NCBI GenBank assembly: GCA_937967345.1
Contig: CALBTN010000123.1
Span: forward strand, 1-11,729
Direction: 5' to 3'
DNA: 11,729 nucleotides
DNA from: an uncultured Rubrivivax sp.
GTDB taxonomy: Bacteria; Pseudomonadota; Gammaproteobacteria; Burkholderiales; Burkholderiaceae_C
A program made the position numbers and the translations under genes. This document shows, piece by piece, positions 1-6,471 of this stretch. Under the pieces are notes generated by a model that saw only the letters and a program-made list of their open reading frames with translations, was not told the DNA's origin and did no database searches. Positions within the stretch are counted from its first letter, which is position 1. Every line of letters starts with the position of its first letter.

Positions 1-165
1 GTGATCCACCCGGCCAGCACCACGCACGGCCGCATCGACGCCGCCGCGCTGCGCGCCGCCGGCATCGGCCCCGGCACCATCCGCCTGAGCATCGGGCTGG
101 AAGACGCCGACGACCTGATCGACGACCTGAAGCGCGCGCTGCGCGCGGCGGAGAAAGCGGCATGA
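1..165 (+). CDS. Cys/Met metabolism PLP enzyme, O-acetylhomoserine sulfhydrylase-like (C-terminal end only)
   Basis: Frame 1 is open from the window edge to the TGA at 163-165, giving the last 54 residues. They begin VIHPASTTHGRI and continue through IGPGTIRLSIGLEDADDLI, the C-terminal signature of the gamma-subfamily trans-sulfuration enzymes (MetY, MetZ, cystathionine gamma-synthase). The HPASTTH form is most like MetY, O-acetylhomoserine sulfhydrylase, which makes homocysteine from O-acetylhomoserine and sulfide in the cytoplasm. The PLP lysine and the rest of the enzyme lie off the left edge, so the exact substrate cannot be decided; O-succinylhomoserine sulfhydrylase or methionine gamma-lyase remain possible. 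The stop codon overlaps the next gene as ATGA, so the two are probably cotranscribed and translationally coupled. Confidence 0.85.
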   Translation: MIHPASTTHGRIDAAALRAAGIGPGTIRLSIGLEDADDLIDDLKRALRAAEKAA

Positions 166-977
166 AGCTCGATGTCCAAGGCCCCAATGGCTCGATGAAG
201 GCCTACGCCTACACCGGCGGCAAACCCTTCGACCCCACGCTGCCGTGCGTGGTGTTCATCCACGGCGCGATGCAGGACCACAGCGGCTGGACGCTGCTGG
301 CGCGCTGGTGCGCGCACCACGGCCACAGCGTGCTGGCGCTGAACCAGCCCGGGCATGGGCAAAGCGCCGGGCCGCCGCTGGCCAGCGTCGAAGCGCTGGC
401 CGACTGGACGCTGGCGCTGATGACCGCGGCCGGCGTGCCGCAGGCCACGCTGGTCGGCCACAGCATGGGCACGCTCGTCGCACTGGAGGCCGCGGCGCGC
501 GCGCCGGAGCGCGTCGCCCGACTGGTGCTGCTGGGTGCGGCGTACCCGATGAAGGTCAGCGACGCACTGCTGAGCACCGCGTGCGAAGCGCCGCACAAGG
601 CCATCGACATGGTCAATGCGCTGTCGATCAGCAGTCTTGCCAGCAAGCCCAGCTACCCGGCGCCGGGCATGTGGCTGCACGGCAGCAACCGCGCGCTGAT
701 GCGCAACCAGCAGGCGCTGTGCAGCGACATCAACCTGTTCGAGCACGACTTTCGCGTCTGCGATGCCTACAGCGGCGGCGCCGCGGCGATGGCCCAGGTG
801 CGCTGCCCGGCCACGCTGATCGTCGGCGCACGCGATCAGATGACGCCACCCAAGGCGACCAAGGAGCTGGCCGCGGCGCTGAAGGCCCGCGTCGTCACGG
901 TGCCCAGCGGCCACCACCTGATGGCCGAGGCGCCGGACGCGGTGCTGGCGGGCCTGCGCGCGGCGCTGGACGGGTGA
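162..977 (+). CDS. Alpha/beta hydrolase
   Basis: The 271-residue protein has the usual alpha/beta-hydrolase fold landmarks in order: oxyanion-hole HG at 34-35 (FIHGAMQDH), the NQPGHGQS strand-loop at 61-68, nucleophile elbow GHSMGT with Ser101, acid Asp225 in VGARDQMTPP, and catalytic His251 in SGHHLM. There is no signal peptide, so it is probably cytoplasmic. The length is normal for a single-domain esterase, C-C hydrolase or lactonase. The ATG at 162 lies in the ATGA overlap with the upstream PLP enzyme and has a GGAGA about 7 bases before it, which supports this start. The coupling suggests a role near sulfur amino acid metabolism, but the sequence does not show the substrate. It is not an obvious homoserine acetyltransferase: it is shorter and lacks that family's lid. 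Confidence 0.88.
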   Translation: MKLDVQGPNGSMKAYAYTGGKPFDPTLPCVVFIHGAMQDHSGWTLLARWCAHHGHSVLALNQPGHGQSAGPPLASVEALADWTLALMTAAGVPQATLVGHSMGTLVALEAAARAPERVARLVLLGAAYPMKVSDALLSTACEAPHKAIDMVNALSISSLASKPSYPAPGMWLHGSNRALMRNQQALCSDINLFEHDFRVCDAYSGGAAAMAQVRCPATLIVGARDQMTPPKATKELAAALKARVVTVPSGHHLMAEAPDAVLAGLRAALDG

Positions 978-991
978 CTCGGTCTTCCATT

Positions 992-1011
992 CGATCGCAG
1001 GCCAGCGATCG
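992..1011. terminator. Hairpin between convergent genes, possible bidirectional terminator
   Basis: CGATCGC at 992-998 and GCGATCG at 1005-1011 form a perfect 7-bp stem with a 6-base loop (aggcca). It sits in the 45-base gap between the converging hydrolase and patatin genes, where a shared terminator would be expected. No T-tract follows on either strand, so a canonical intrinsic terminator is not shown; the position is the main argument. Confidence 0.3.
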
Positions 1012-1022
1012 GCGAGCATCGG

Positions 1023-2096
1023 TCAACCCAGCATCGCGTCCAGATCCAGGGTGGAGCGCTGCCCGATCTGGTCGAAGTTCTGCGCCAGCCACGCTTCAGC
1101 CGCACGTTGTCCCTTGTCGTGCAACAACTGCAGGAACGCCCATTCGGCGTTGAGCTTGCTGGATGCATCGAAGCGGCGCAGTTCGGCTTCGCCGTCGATG
1201 CGGTGCATGTGCAGTTGCTTGTACCGGGCCGGGTCCAGGTGGCCGGCCTGCAGCTGGCGCGTGACGAAGCGGATCGCGCGCAGTTCGGCCAGCAGGCTGG
1301 CGTTGAAGGTGATCTCGTTGACGCGGTCGAGAATGTCGCGTGCGTTGCGCGGGATCTCGGGCGCGTCGATCGGGTTGATCTGCACGACGACGATGTCGCG
1401 CACGTCGCAGCGGTAGATGAGCGGGTGCAGCGCCGGGTTGCCGGCGTAGCCGCCGTCCCAATAGGCCTGGCCATCGATCTGCACTGCCGGGAACAGGTTG
1501 GGCAGGCAGGCCGATGCCATCACCGCGTCGGGCGACAGCTCGTGGTTGGTGAAGACGCGCACCCGCCCGGTGCGCACGTTGGTGGCCGAGATGAACAAGC
1601 TGACCGCCGAGCACGATTGCACGACGCCGAAATCGACGTGGTCGCGCAGAAAGTCATGCAGCGGGTTGAGGTTGCACGGGTTGAGCTCGTAAGGCGATGC
1701 CACGCGCGTCAGCAGGTCGGCCAGCAGGTAGCCGGGCGAGTTGTTCAGGCTCCAGTTGCCGCTGAGCTTGTCCCACGGGGTGCGCTGGATCAGGCTGAGC
1801 ACCGCCGATTCGCTGGCGGCGCGCCAGAACTTGTGCAGCGCGCTGCGCGCACCCTGACGACCGCCTTTTTCCAGGCCGTCCGCGAGCACCACCGCGTTCA
1901 TCGCGCCGGCGCTGGTGCCGCTGATCGCATCAATGACGATGCGCTCGTCGTGCAGCAGGCGGTCGAGCACGCCCCAGGTGAAAGCCCCATGCGAGCCGCC
2001 GCCCTGCAGCGCCAGGCTGATCTGTTTGGCCTGCTGGCCTGGTGTTGTGCGATCGGTCTTGCGGCTGGGTTGCGCGTTTGGCGTGCCCAGGTTCAT
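1023..2096 (-). CDS. Patatin-like phospholipase / acyl hydrolase
   Basis: The 357-residue protein carries the full patatin signature: oxyanion-hole loop QGGGSHGAF (31-39, glycines 32-34), nucleophile Ser62 in GTSAG, and the dyad aspartate Asp214 in DGGYAGNP. These serine-aspartate enzymes hydrolyse acyl esters of phospholipids or other lipids. The first 25 residues are polar and rich in Thr, Gln and Arg with no signal peptide, so the enzyme is probably cytoplasmic or peripherally membrane-bound. A conserved C-terminal region (about 230-357) follows the core, as in proteobacterial patatin-like proteins of this length. The ATG overlaps the wrbA stop as ATGA (2093-2096), and no independent ribosome site is evident, so translation is probably coupled to wrbA. 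The natural substrate is not visible from sequence. Confidence 0.9.
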   Translation of the reverse strand: MNLGTPNAQPSRKTDRTTPGQQAKQISLALQGGGSHGAFTWGVLDRLLHDERIVIDAISGTSAGAMNAVVLADGLEKGGRQGARSALHKFWRAASESAVLSLIQRTPWDKLSGNWSLNNSPGYLLADLLTRVASPYELNPCNLNPLHDFLRDHVDFGVVQSCSAVSLFISATNVRTGRVRVFTNHELSPDAVMASACLPNLFPAVQIDGQAYWDGGYAGNPALHPLIYRCDVRDIVVVQINPIDAPEIPRNARDILDRVNEITFNASLLAELRAIRFVTRQLQAGHLDPARYKQLHMHRIDGEAELRRFDASSKLNAEWAFLQLLHDKGQRAAEAWLAQNFDQIGQRSTLDLDAMLG

Positions 2097-2686
2097 GCGG
2101 CGATCTTGCCGGCAAATTCGACCAGACGCTTCGCCTGGAAGCGCACCGACGCGAGCACCTCATCGGTCACCTGGCCCATGTTGGCGCTGGCGCCGTAGGC
2201 GTTGCCGCCGGAGGCAAAGATCACCGGATCGGCGTAGCCCGGCGGCACGAGGATGGCGCCCCAGTGGATGAAGGTGGCGTACAGGCCCAACAGCGTCACT
2301 TCCTGGCCGCCGTGCACGTTCTGCGCGCTGGTCATCGCGCTGACGGCCTTGTTGGCCAGAGCCCCTTTGAGCCACAGCGGGCCCAGCGTGTCGATGAAGG
2401 CGCGCATCTGGCTGGCCACCGTGCCAAAGCGCGTCGGTGCGCTGAACAAGAAGGCATTGGCCCATTCCAGATCCTCGGGCGTGGCCTCGGGGATGTGCGC
2501 GGTCTTTTCGGCGTGGCCATACCAGGCCTCGACCGACTTGACGACTTCGGCCGGCGCGGTCTCGCGCACCTTGCGCAGCCGCACTTCGGCGCCGGCTTGC
2601 TGTGCGGCCTGCGCTGCGGCGTCGGCCATCGCGTGGTTGGTGCCGTAGGTGCTGTAGTAGACGACGGCGAGTTTGACGTTGCTCAT
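2093..2686 (-). CDS. wrbA: WrbA-type NAD(P)H:quinone oxidoreductase (flavodoxin fold)
   Basis: The 197-residue flavoprotein has the WrbA landmarks: FMN phosphate loop YYSTYGTNHAMA (10-21), PTRFGTVASQMRAF (84-97) around the isoalloxazine, HGGQE (125-129) and GGNAYGAS (160-167). WrbA reduces quinones by two electrons with NAD(P)H, avoiding semiquinone radicals, and is normally a cytoplasmic tetramer. I chose the ATG at 2686 because the protein then begins at the family's usual MSNVKLAVVYYS and GAGGAG stands 7 bases upstream. An in-frame extension to 2803 would add only a low-complexity Asp-Thr tract encoded by a hexamer repeat. The slot usually reading TSTGTQHGGQE is TSAQNVHGGQE here, a mild variant. 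It is the first gene of a two-gene unit with the patatin-like lipase. Confidence 0.93.
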   Translation of the reverse strand: MSNVKLAVVYYSTYGTNHAMADAAAQAAQQAGAEVRLRKVRETAPAEVVKSVEAWYGHAEKTAHIPEATPEDLEWANAFLFSAPTRFGTVASQMRAFIDTLGPLWLKGALANKAVSAMTSAQNVHGGQEVTLLGLYATFIHWGAILVPPGYADPVIFASGGNAYGASANMGQVTDEVLASVRFQAKRLVEFAGKIAA

Positions 2687-2717
2687 GACAGTGCTCCTCT
2701 GGGGTTCAAGAACAAGA

Positions 2718-2734
2718 CCTGAATGGCGTTCAGG
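2718..2734. promoter_or_regulatory. Inverted repeat with LysR-type T-N11-A spacing upstream of wrbA
   Basis: CCTGAA (2718-2723) and TTCAGG (2729-2734) are perfect 6-bp inverted arms around TGGCG. The inner TGAATGGCGTTCA fits the T-N11-A rule of LysR-type operators. It ends about 32 bases before the wrbA ATG, where an activator or repressor site would be expected. No regulator gene is adjacent, so the binding protein is unknown; a TetR- or MarR-type dimer is equally possible. Confidence 0.4.
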
Positions 2735-2756
2735 CGGCGCGAACTTCCCGCTTCTC

Positions 2757-2787
<31 letters not shown>

Positions 2788-3126
2788 TTCGAATCTGCAC
2801 CACCGCAGCGGTTCAATCGGGAACCAGGGGTGGAAGCCGACATTGAAATCGTCGGCTGCGGGTGAGTGTAGGACCTTGGCGGGTTCGTTGACCGCCTCGG
2901 CGTCGGTGCAAGCGCCCGAGGCAAGACGCGCGCAGCGTCGCCCATGGCGACTTCGCCGATCTGCGGGCAGTGCGCCGGTGGACCGCCGACCTCGTGCGTC
3001 GATGCAATGGCGAGCACGACCCGCGGCGATGGTCAGGCCTGATCCGCGCGTGGTCGCACATCGCGACCGCCACCCTCAACCCTGAACGAACGCAGGTTCT
3101 CAGCGCTGCGGCTGGACGCGGCGATT

Positions 3127-3143
3127 GGCAGCCGCTGGCTGCC
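3127..3143. terminator. GC hairpin downstream of the rubrerythrin gene, possible terminator
   Basis: GGCAGCC (3127-3133), loop GCT, GGCTGCC (3137-3143): a perfect 7-bp stem with a 3-base loop. It begins about 80 bases past the rubrerythrin stop on the minus strand. There is no T-tract after the stem, so the terminator reading rests on position and stem stability only. Confidence 0.22.
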
Positions 3144-3222
3144 TGACGATGCGACAAGTGGCTTGACGCGCGCCGACGCTGAGTACCGTGGCTGCGCCTC
3201 GAAGTTCACAAGCCCGTTGGCA

Positions 3223-3906
3223 TCAGCGCGACCGCGCCGCCGCAGCATCGGGCGCGAGCATCTGCCCGGCCCCGCCCTGCAGCCAGCGTTCGAGTTCCAG
3301 CCGCAGCAGCTCGGCGTGCTCGCGCTCCTCGGCTGCCAGTTCGCGGTACAGCTCGCGCTCGGGCGAGCCTTGGGCGCTGTCGTTCGCCTTGTCGGCAAAG
3401 TAGCTCGCCGCCCGCTGCTCGAGCGCGATCGCCACGCGGAACAGCTGCTGCGGCCGCTCGGGTGCGCCGTGCACGCCAGCGTAGATCGCGGCGCGCGCCA
3501 GGCTGAAGCTCGACGCGACCGGCGGTGCGGCGACGTGATAGCGCCGCGACAGCGTCGCCATGTGCTCGGCTTCCATCTCGGCGAAGCGCTTGAACAGGTC
3601 GGCCAGCGACGCATCGCCGGCCTGCGCCGCGGCGCGGGTGTAGAAGTCGCGCCCGCCCAGCTCGATCTCGAAGGCGCTGCGGATCGCCTCGTGCACCACG
3701 GCGCCGGCCACGTCGCGTGCACCCAGCCGCTGCAGCGGGCCGGCGCAGTGCGGGCACTGACCGTAGGGAAAGGCGAACCCCTCGCTGACCTTCGCGCATT
3801 GTTCGCAGCGCCACTGCAGCAGCTCACCGGCACAGCAGATGTATTCGCCGTCGGCATCGTCGTCCAGCGGCTGCTGGCACTTGGGGCACTTCAGGGCTGA
3901 AGCCAT
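3223..3906 (-). CDS. Rubrerythrin-like diiron protein with N-terminal zinc-ribbon/rubredoxin-like domain
   Basis: The protein has 227 residues. Residues 1-56 hold eight cysteines: C7-x2-C10, C24-C25, then C34-x2-C37 and C51-x2-C54 (WRCEQC...GQCPHC), the last four spaced like a rubredoxin-type or zinc-ribbon site. Residues 65-210 form a ferritin-like four-helix domain with the expected diiron ligands: E82, E112-x2-H115, E163 and E194-x2-H197. Rubrerythrins reduce hydrogen peroxide using electrons passed through the rubredoxin site. Here that site precedes the diiron domain, the order of 'reverse' rubrerythrins. The ATG at 3906 has GGAGA 6 bases upstream and begins right before the first CxxC; an upstream frame extension is Arg-rich and overlaps the preceding gene. 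It lies 25 bases after the NfnAB-like reductase on the same strand, a plausible electron donor. Peroxidase activity is inferred from family membership. Confidence 0.87.
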   Translation of the reverse strand: MASALKCPKCQQPLDDDADGEYICCAGELLQWRCEQCAKVSEGFAFPYGQCPHCAGPLQRLGARDVAGAVVHEAIRSAFEIELGGRDFYTRAAAQAGDASLADLFKRFAEMEAEHMATLSRRYHVAAPPVASSFSLARAAIYAGVHGAPERPQQLFRVAIALEQRAASYFADKANDSAQGSPERELYRELAAEEREHAELLRLELERWLQGGAGQMLAPDAAAARSR

Positions 3907-3931
3907 GGTCGGTCTCCGGGTGGCGCTGGCA

Positions 3932-6271
3932 TCAGGCCAACTGCGCTTCGGCCGCCTCGGCCAGCGCGCGCGCGGCCTCGGCCGACACCGGCCAGGCGCG
4001 CTGCGCATCGCGCAGGTAGGCGGCGATCGCGCTGGCCGCGCGCCGCCCGGCGCCCATGGCCAGGATCACGGTGGCGCCGCCGGTGACGATGTCGCCGCCG
4101 GCGAACACGCCCGGCAGGTTGGTCGCCTGGGTTGCTTCGTCGGCGACGATGTAGCCACGCCGGTCCAGGCCCAGGCCGCCGGTCGAGCGGCCGATGATCG
4201 GGTTCGCCTTGGTGCCGAGCGCGTAGATCACGGTGTCGCAGTCGAGGTCGACCGTCTCATCGGTGGCCTCGGGCTTGCGCCGGCCGCGCTCGTCGGGCTC
4301 GCCCAGGCGCATCCGCCGCGCACGCAGGCCGCGCACGTCGCCTTGGGCGTCGAGCAGGACCTGCTCGGGCGCGTGCAGGAAGCAGAACTCGACGCCCTCT
4401 TCCCTGGCGTGGCGCAGTTCCTCGATGCGCGCCGGCGCCTCCGCCTCGGTGCGGCGGTAGACGCAGCGCACGCGGTCCGCGCCCAGCCTTCTCGCCACGC
4501 GCAGGCAGTCCATCGCGGTGTTGCCGGCGCCGATCACCACCACCTGCCGGCCCATGCCCACCGGCGTGCCCTGGTAGGGGAACTGGTCGCCGCCCATCAG
4601 GTTCACCCGCGTCAGGAACTCGTTGGCCGACAGCACCTGGCCCGCGTTCTCGCCCGGGATGCCGAGGAAGGTCGGCGCGCCCGCGCCGGCGGCGGCGACG
4701 ACCGCATCGAAACCCTTGGCCTGCATCAGCTGCGCCAGGGTGAAGGTCTTGCCGATGACCTTGTTCAGCTCGAAGCGCACGCCCATTTCGCCCAGGCGCC
4801 GCACCTCCTTGTCGATGATGTCGCGCGGCAGCCGGAACGACGGGATGCCGTAGCGCAGCACGCCGCCGACCACGTGCAGCGCCTCGTACACCGTGACCTC
4901 GGCGCCGAAGCGCGCGAGATCCGCCGCGGCCGCCAGCCCGCCCGGCCCGGAGCCGACGATCGCCACCTTGCCCAACGACCCCGGCTCGGCCAGGAGCCTG
5001 GCCGGCCGCGCCTTGCCGTGGTCGCCGACGAAGCGCTCCAGCCGCCCGATCGCCACCGGCTCCAGCTTCTTCTTGACGATGATGCACTGCGCCTCGCATT
5101 GGCGTTCCTGCGGGCACACGCGGCCGCACACCGACGGGAAGATGCTCGACTCGTTGATCGTCTCCAACGCGCCGTCGAGGTCGCGCACGATCAGCTGGCG
5201 GATGAACTTCGGGATGTCGATGCTCACCGGGCAGCCTGCGATGCAGGTCGGCTTGTGGCACTGCACGCAGCGCTCGGCCTCGTACAGCGCGTCGGCCCAG
5301 TTGTAGCCGAGGTTCACTTCATTGAAGTTTGCGGCGCGCTCGCGCGGATTGCGCTCGGGCATCGGCGCCTGGTGCGGCGTCACCGCCGAATACTTCTTGT
5401 AGGTGCGCTTGCCGTCGATGATCAGCGCCTTCTCCAGCCCGCACACCTGGTCGAAGTCGGCGCTGGCCTGCGTCTCCTGCGCCTTGAAGCGGCGCTGGCG
5501 CGCGTTCAACTCGGTGAAGTCGATCTGGTGCGCGTCGAAGTCGGGGCCGTCGACGCAGGCGAAGCGCACCTCGCCATCGACCGTGACGCGGCACGAGCCG
5601 CACATGCCGGTGCCATCGACCATGATCGTGTTCAGCGACACCATCGTCTTCACGCCGAAGGGCCTTGTCACCTCGGCGCAGGCCTGCATCATCGGCATCG
5701 GCCCGATCGCCACCACCAGATCGGGCTTCGGGCCGTCGCGCTCGAGCAGATCGCGCAAAGCGGTGGTGACGAAGCCCGGCCGGCCCGAGCTGCCGTCGTC
5801 GGTGCACACGATCAGCTCGTCGCTGTGCTCGCGCAGGCGTTCATCCCAGAAGATCAGCTCCCGGCTGCGAAAGCCGACGATCGTGGTGGTGCGGTTGCCG
5901 GCGGCGCGAAACGCGCGCAGCTGCGGGAAGATCGGCGCCACGCCGAGCCCGCCGCCGACCAGCACCACATGGCCGACCGCGCTGATGTGCTGCGGCAGCC
6001 CGAGCGGGCCGGCGAGGTCGGCGATCGCGTCACCCTCGGCATAACGGTCGCGCATCTCGCGCGTGGTCTTGCCCAGCGCCTGGATCACCAGCGTGACGGT
6101 GCCGCGCTCGCGGTCGTAGTCGGCCACGGTCAGCGGGATGCGCTCGCCGCCGTCGTGCAGCCGCACGATGACGAAGTGGCCGGGCTCGGCCGCGGCGGCG
6201 ACATCGGGCGCGGCCAGCTCCCACAGGAACGAGGCGGCAGAGAACTGCTCGCGGCGAACGATCGGCACCAT
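3932..6271 (-). CDS. Fused NfnA-NfnB type NAD(P)H oxidoreductase (sulfide dehydrogenase / GltD-like, FAD and Fe-S)
   Basis: This 779-residue protein joins two subunits that are separate in NADH-dependent ferredoxin:NADP+ oxidoreductase (Nfn/SudBA). Residues 1-260 are the NfnA/PyrK-like half: FAD-contact RIPLTVAD (44-51), nucleotide loop VGGGLGVAP (105-113), and a [2Fe-2S] site with the family's unusual Asp ligand, D219 with C224, C227 and C239. Residues 325-779 are the NfnB/GltD-like half: cysteine sets C335, C338, C343, C347 and C382, C386, C392, C396 for [4Fe-4S] clusters, FAD loop GSGPGG (440-445), NADP loop GAGNTA (581-586), and GGD (725-727). The ATG at 6271 is preferred: AAGGA stands 10 bases upstream and the protein then begins MVPIVRRE, like the family. 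A GTG at 6301 would add ten residues. Electron bifurcation is known for Nfn, but whether this fusion does it cannot be read from sequence. It is followed by the rubrerythrin gene. Confidence 0.88.
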   Translation of the reverse strand: MVPIVRREQFSAASFLWELAAPDVAAAAEPGHFVIVRLHDGGERIPLTVADYDRERGTVTLVIQALGKTTREMRDRYAEGDAIADLAGPLGLPQHISAVGHVVLVGGGLGVAPIFPQLRAFRAAGNRTTTIVGFRSRELIFWDERLREHSDELIVCTDDGSSGRPGFVTTALRDLLERDGPKPDLVVAIGPMPMMQACAEVTRPFGVKTMVSLNTIMVDGTGMCGSCRVTVDGEVRFACVDGPDFDAHQIDFTELNARQRRFKAQETQASADFDQVCGLEKALIIDGKRTYKKYSAVTPHQAPMPERNPRERAANFNEVNLGYNWADALYEAERCVQCHKPTCIAGCPVSIDIPKFIRQLIVRDLDGALETINESSIFPSVCGRVCPQERQCEAQCIIVKKKLEPVAIGRLERFVGDHGKARPARLLAEPGSLGKVAIVGSGPGGLAAAADLARFGAEVTVYEALHVVGGVLRYGIPSFRLPRDIIDKEVRRLGEMGVRFELNKVIGKTFTLAQLMQAKGFDAVVAAAGAGAPTFLGIPGENAGQVLSANEFLTRVNLMGGDQFPYQGTPVGMGRQVVVIGAGNTAMDCLRVARRLGADRVRCVYRRTEAEAPARIEELRHAREEGVEFCFLHAPEQVLLDAQGDVRGLRARRMRLGEPDERGRRKPEATDETVDLDCDTVIYALGTKANPIIGRSTGGLGLDRRGYIVADEATQATNLPGVFAGGDIVTGGATVILAMGAGRRAASAIAAYLRDAQRAWPVSAEAARALAEAAEAQLA

Positions 6272-6317
6272 GGTGTTGGGTTCCTTCACGACCGGCGCCA
6301 CCGATCGCGCTTGTTTT

Positions 6318-6333
6318 CGGTATTGCGGTACCG
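6318..6333. promoter_or_regulatory. CGGTA-N6-TACCG inverted repeat in the divergent intergenic region
   Basis: CGGTA (6318-6322) and TACCG (6329-6333) flank TTGCGG. CGGTA also recurs directly at 6326-6330, eight bases from the first copy. The repeat sits in a locally AT-richer patch (6311-6345), 47 bases before the ATG of the NfnAB-like gene and in the region it shares with the divergent PAP2 gene. It looks like an operator or part of a promoter; I do not recognise the binding protein and see no clear sigma-70 pair. Confidence 0.3.
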
Positions 6334-6459
6334 TTTTACTGCTATGAGTTGCGCTGCGACAGCCGATCTGCGCCCGCGCTGATCTGCATCAAGCGCCGGC
6401 ACGCCGTGGCGGGCTCCGAGCCCGCGCGCGCCACCCGGCCACCGGCACGCCCTGGCGCG

Positions 6460-6465
6460 GACAAT
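6460..6465 (+). promoter_or_regulatory. Candidate -10 element (GACAAT) just before the PAP2 gene
   Basis: GACAAT at 6460-6465 stands alone in a very GC-rich stretch, six bases before the ATG at 6472. If it is a -10 box, transcription would start at or within a few bases of the ATG, giving a leaderless mRNA. No Shine-Dalgarno is present before the ATG, which agrees with this. No good -35 is visible, so the call is tentative. Confidence 0.3.
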
Positions 6466-6471
6466 GCCCGC

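Noticed and set aside
1107..2198. A 363-residue plus-strand open frame
   Set aside because: Antisense of the patatin-like gene, which has clear catalytic motifs; the antisense product shows none.
3839..6382. An 847-residue plus-strand open frame
   Set aside because: It is the antisense of the NfnAB-like gene in GC-rich DNA, with His/Arg/Ala-rich low-complexity composition and no domain signature.
6349..6471. Upstream ATG at 6349 as the PAP2 start
   Set aside because: The added 41 residues are Arg/Pro/Ala-rich and unlike the family's N-terminus; the ATG at 6472 begins directly before the conserved region.
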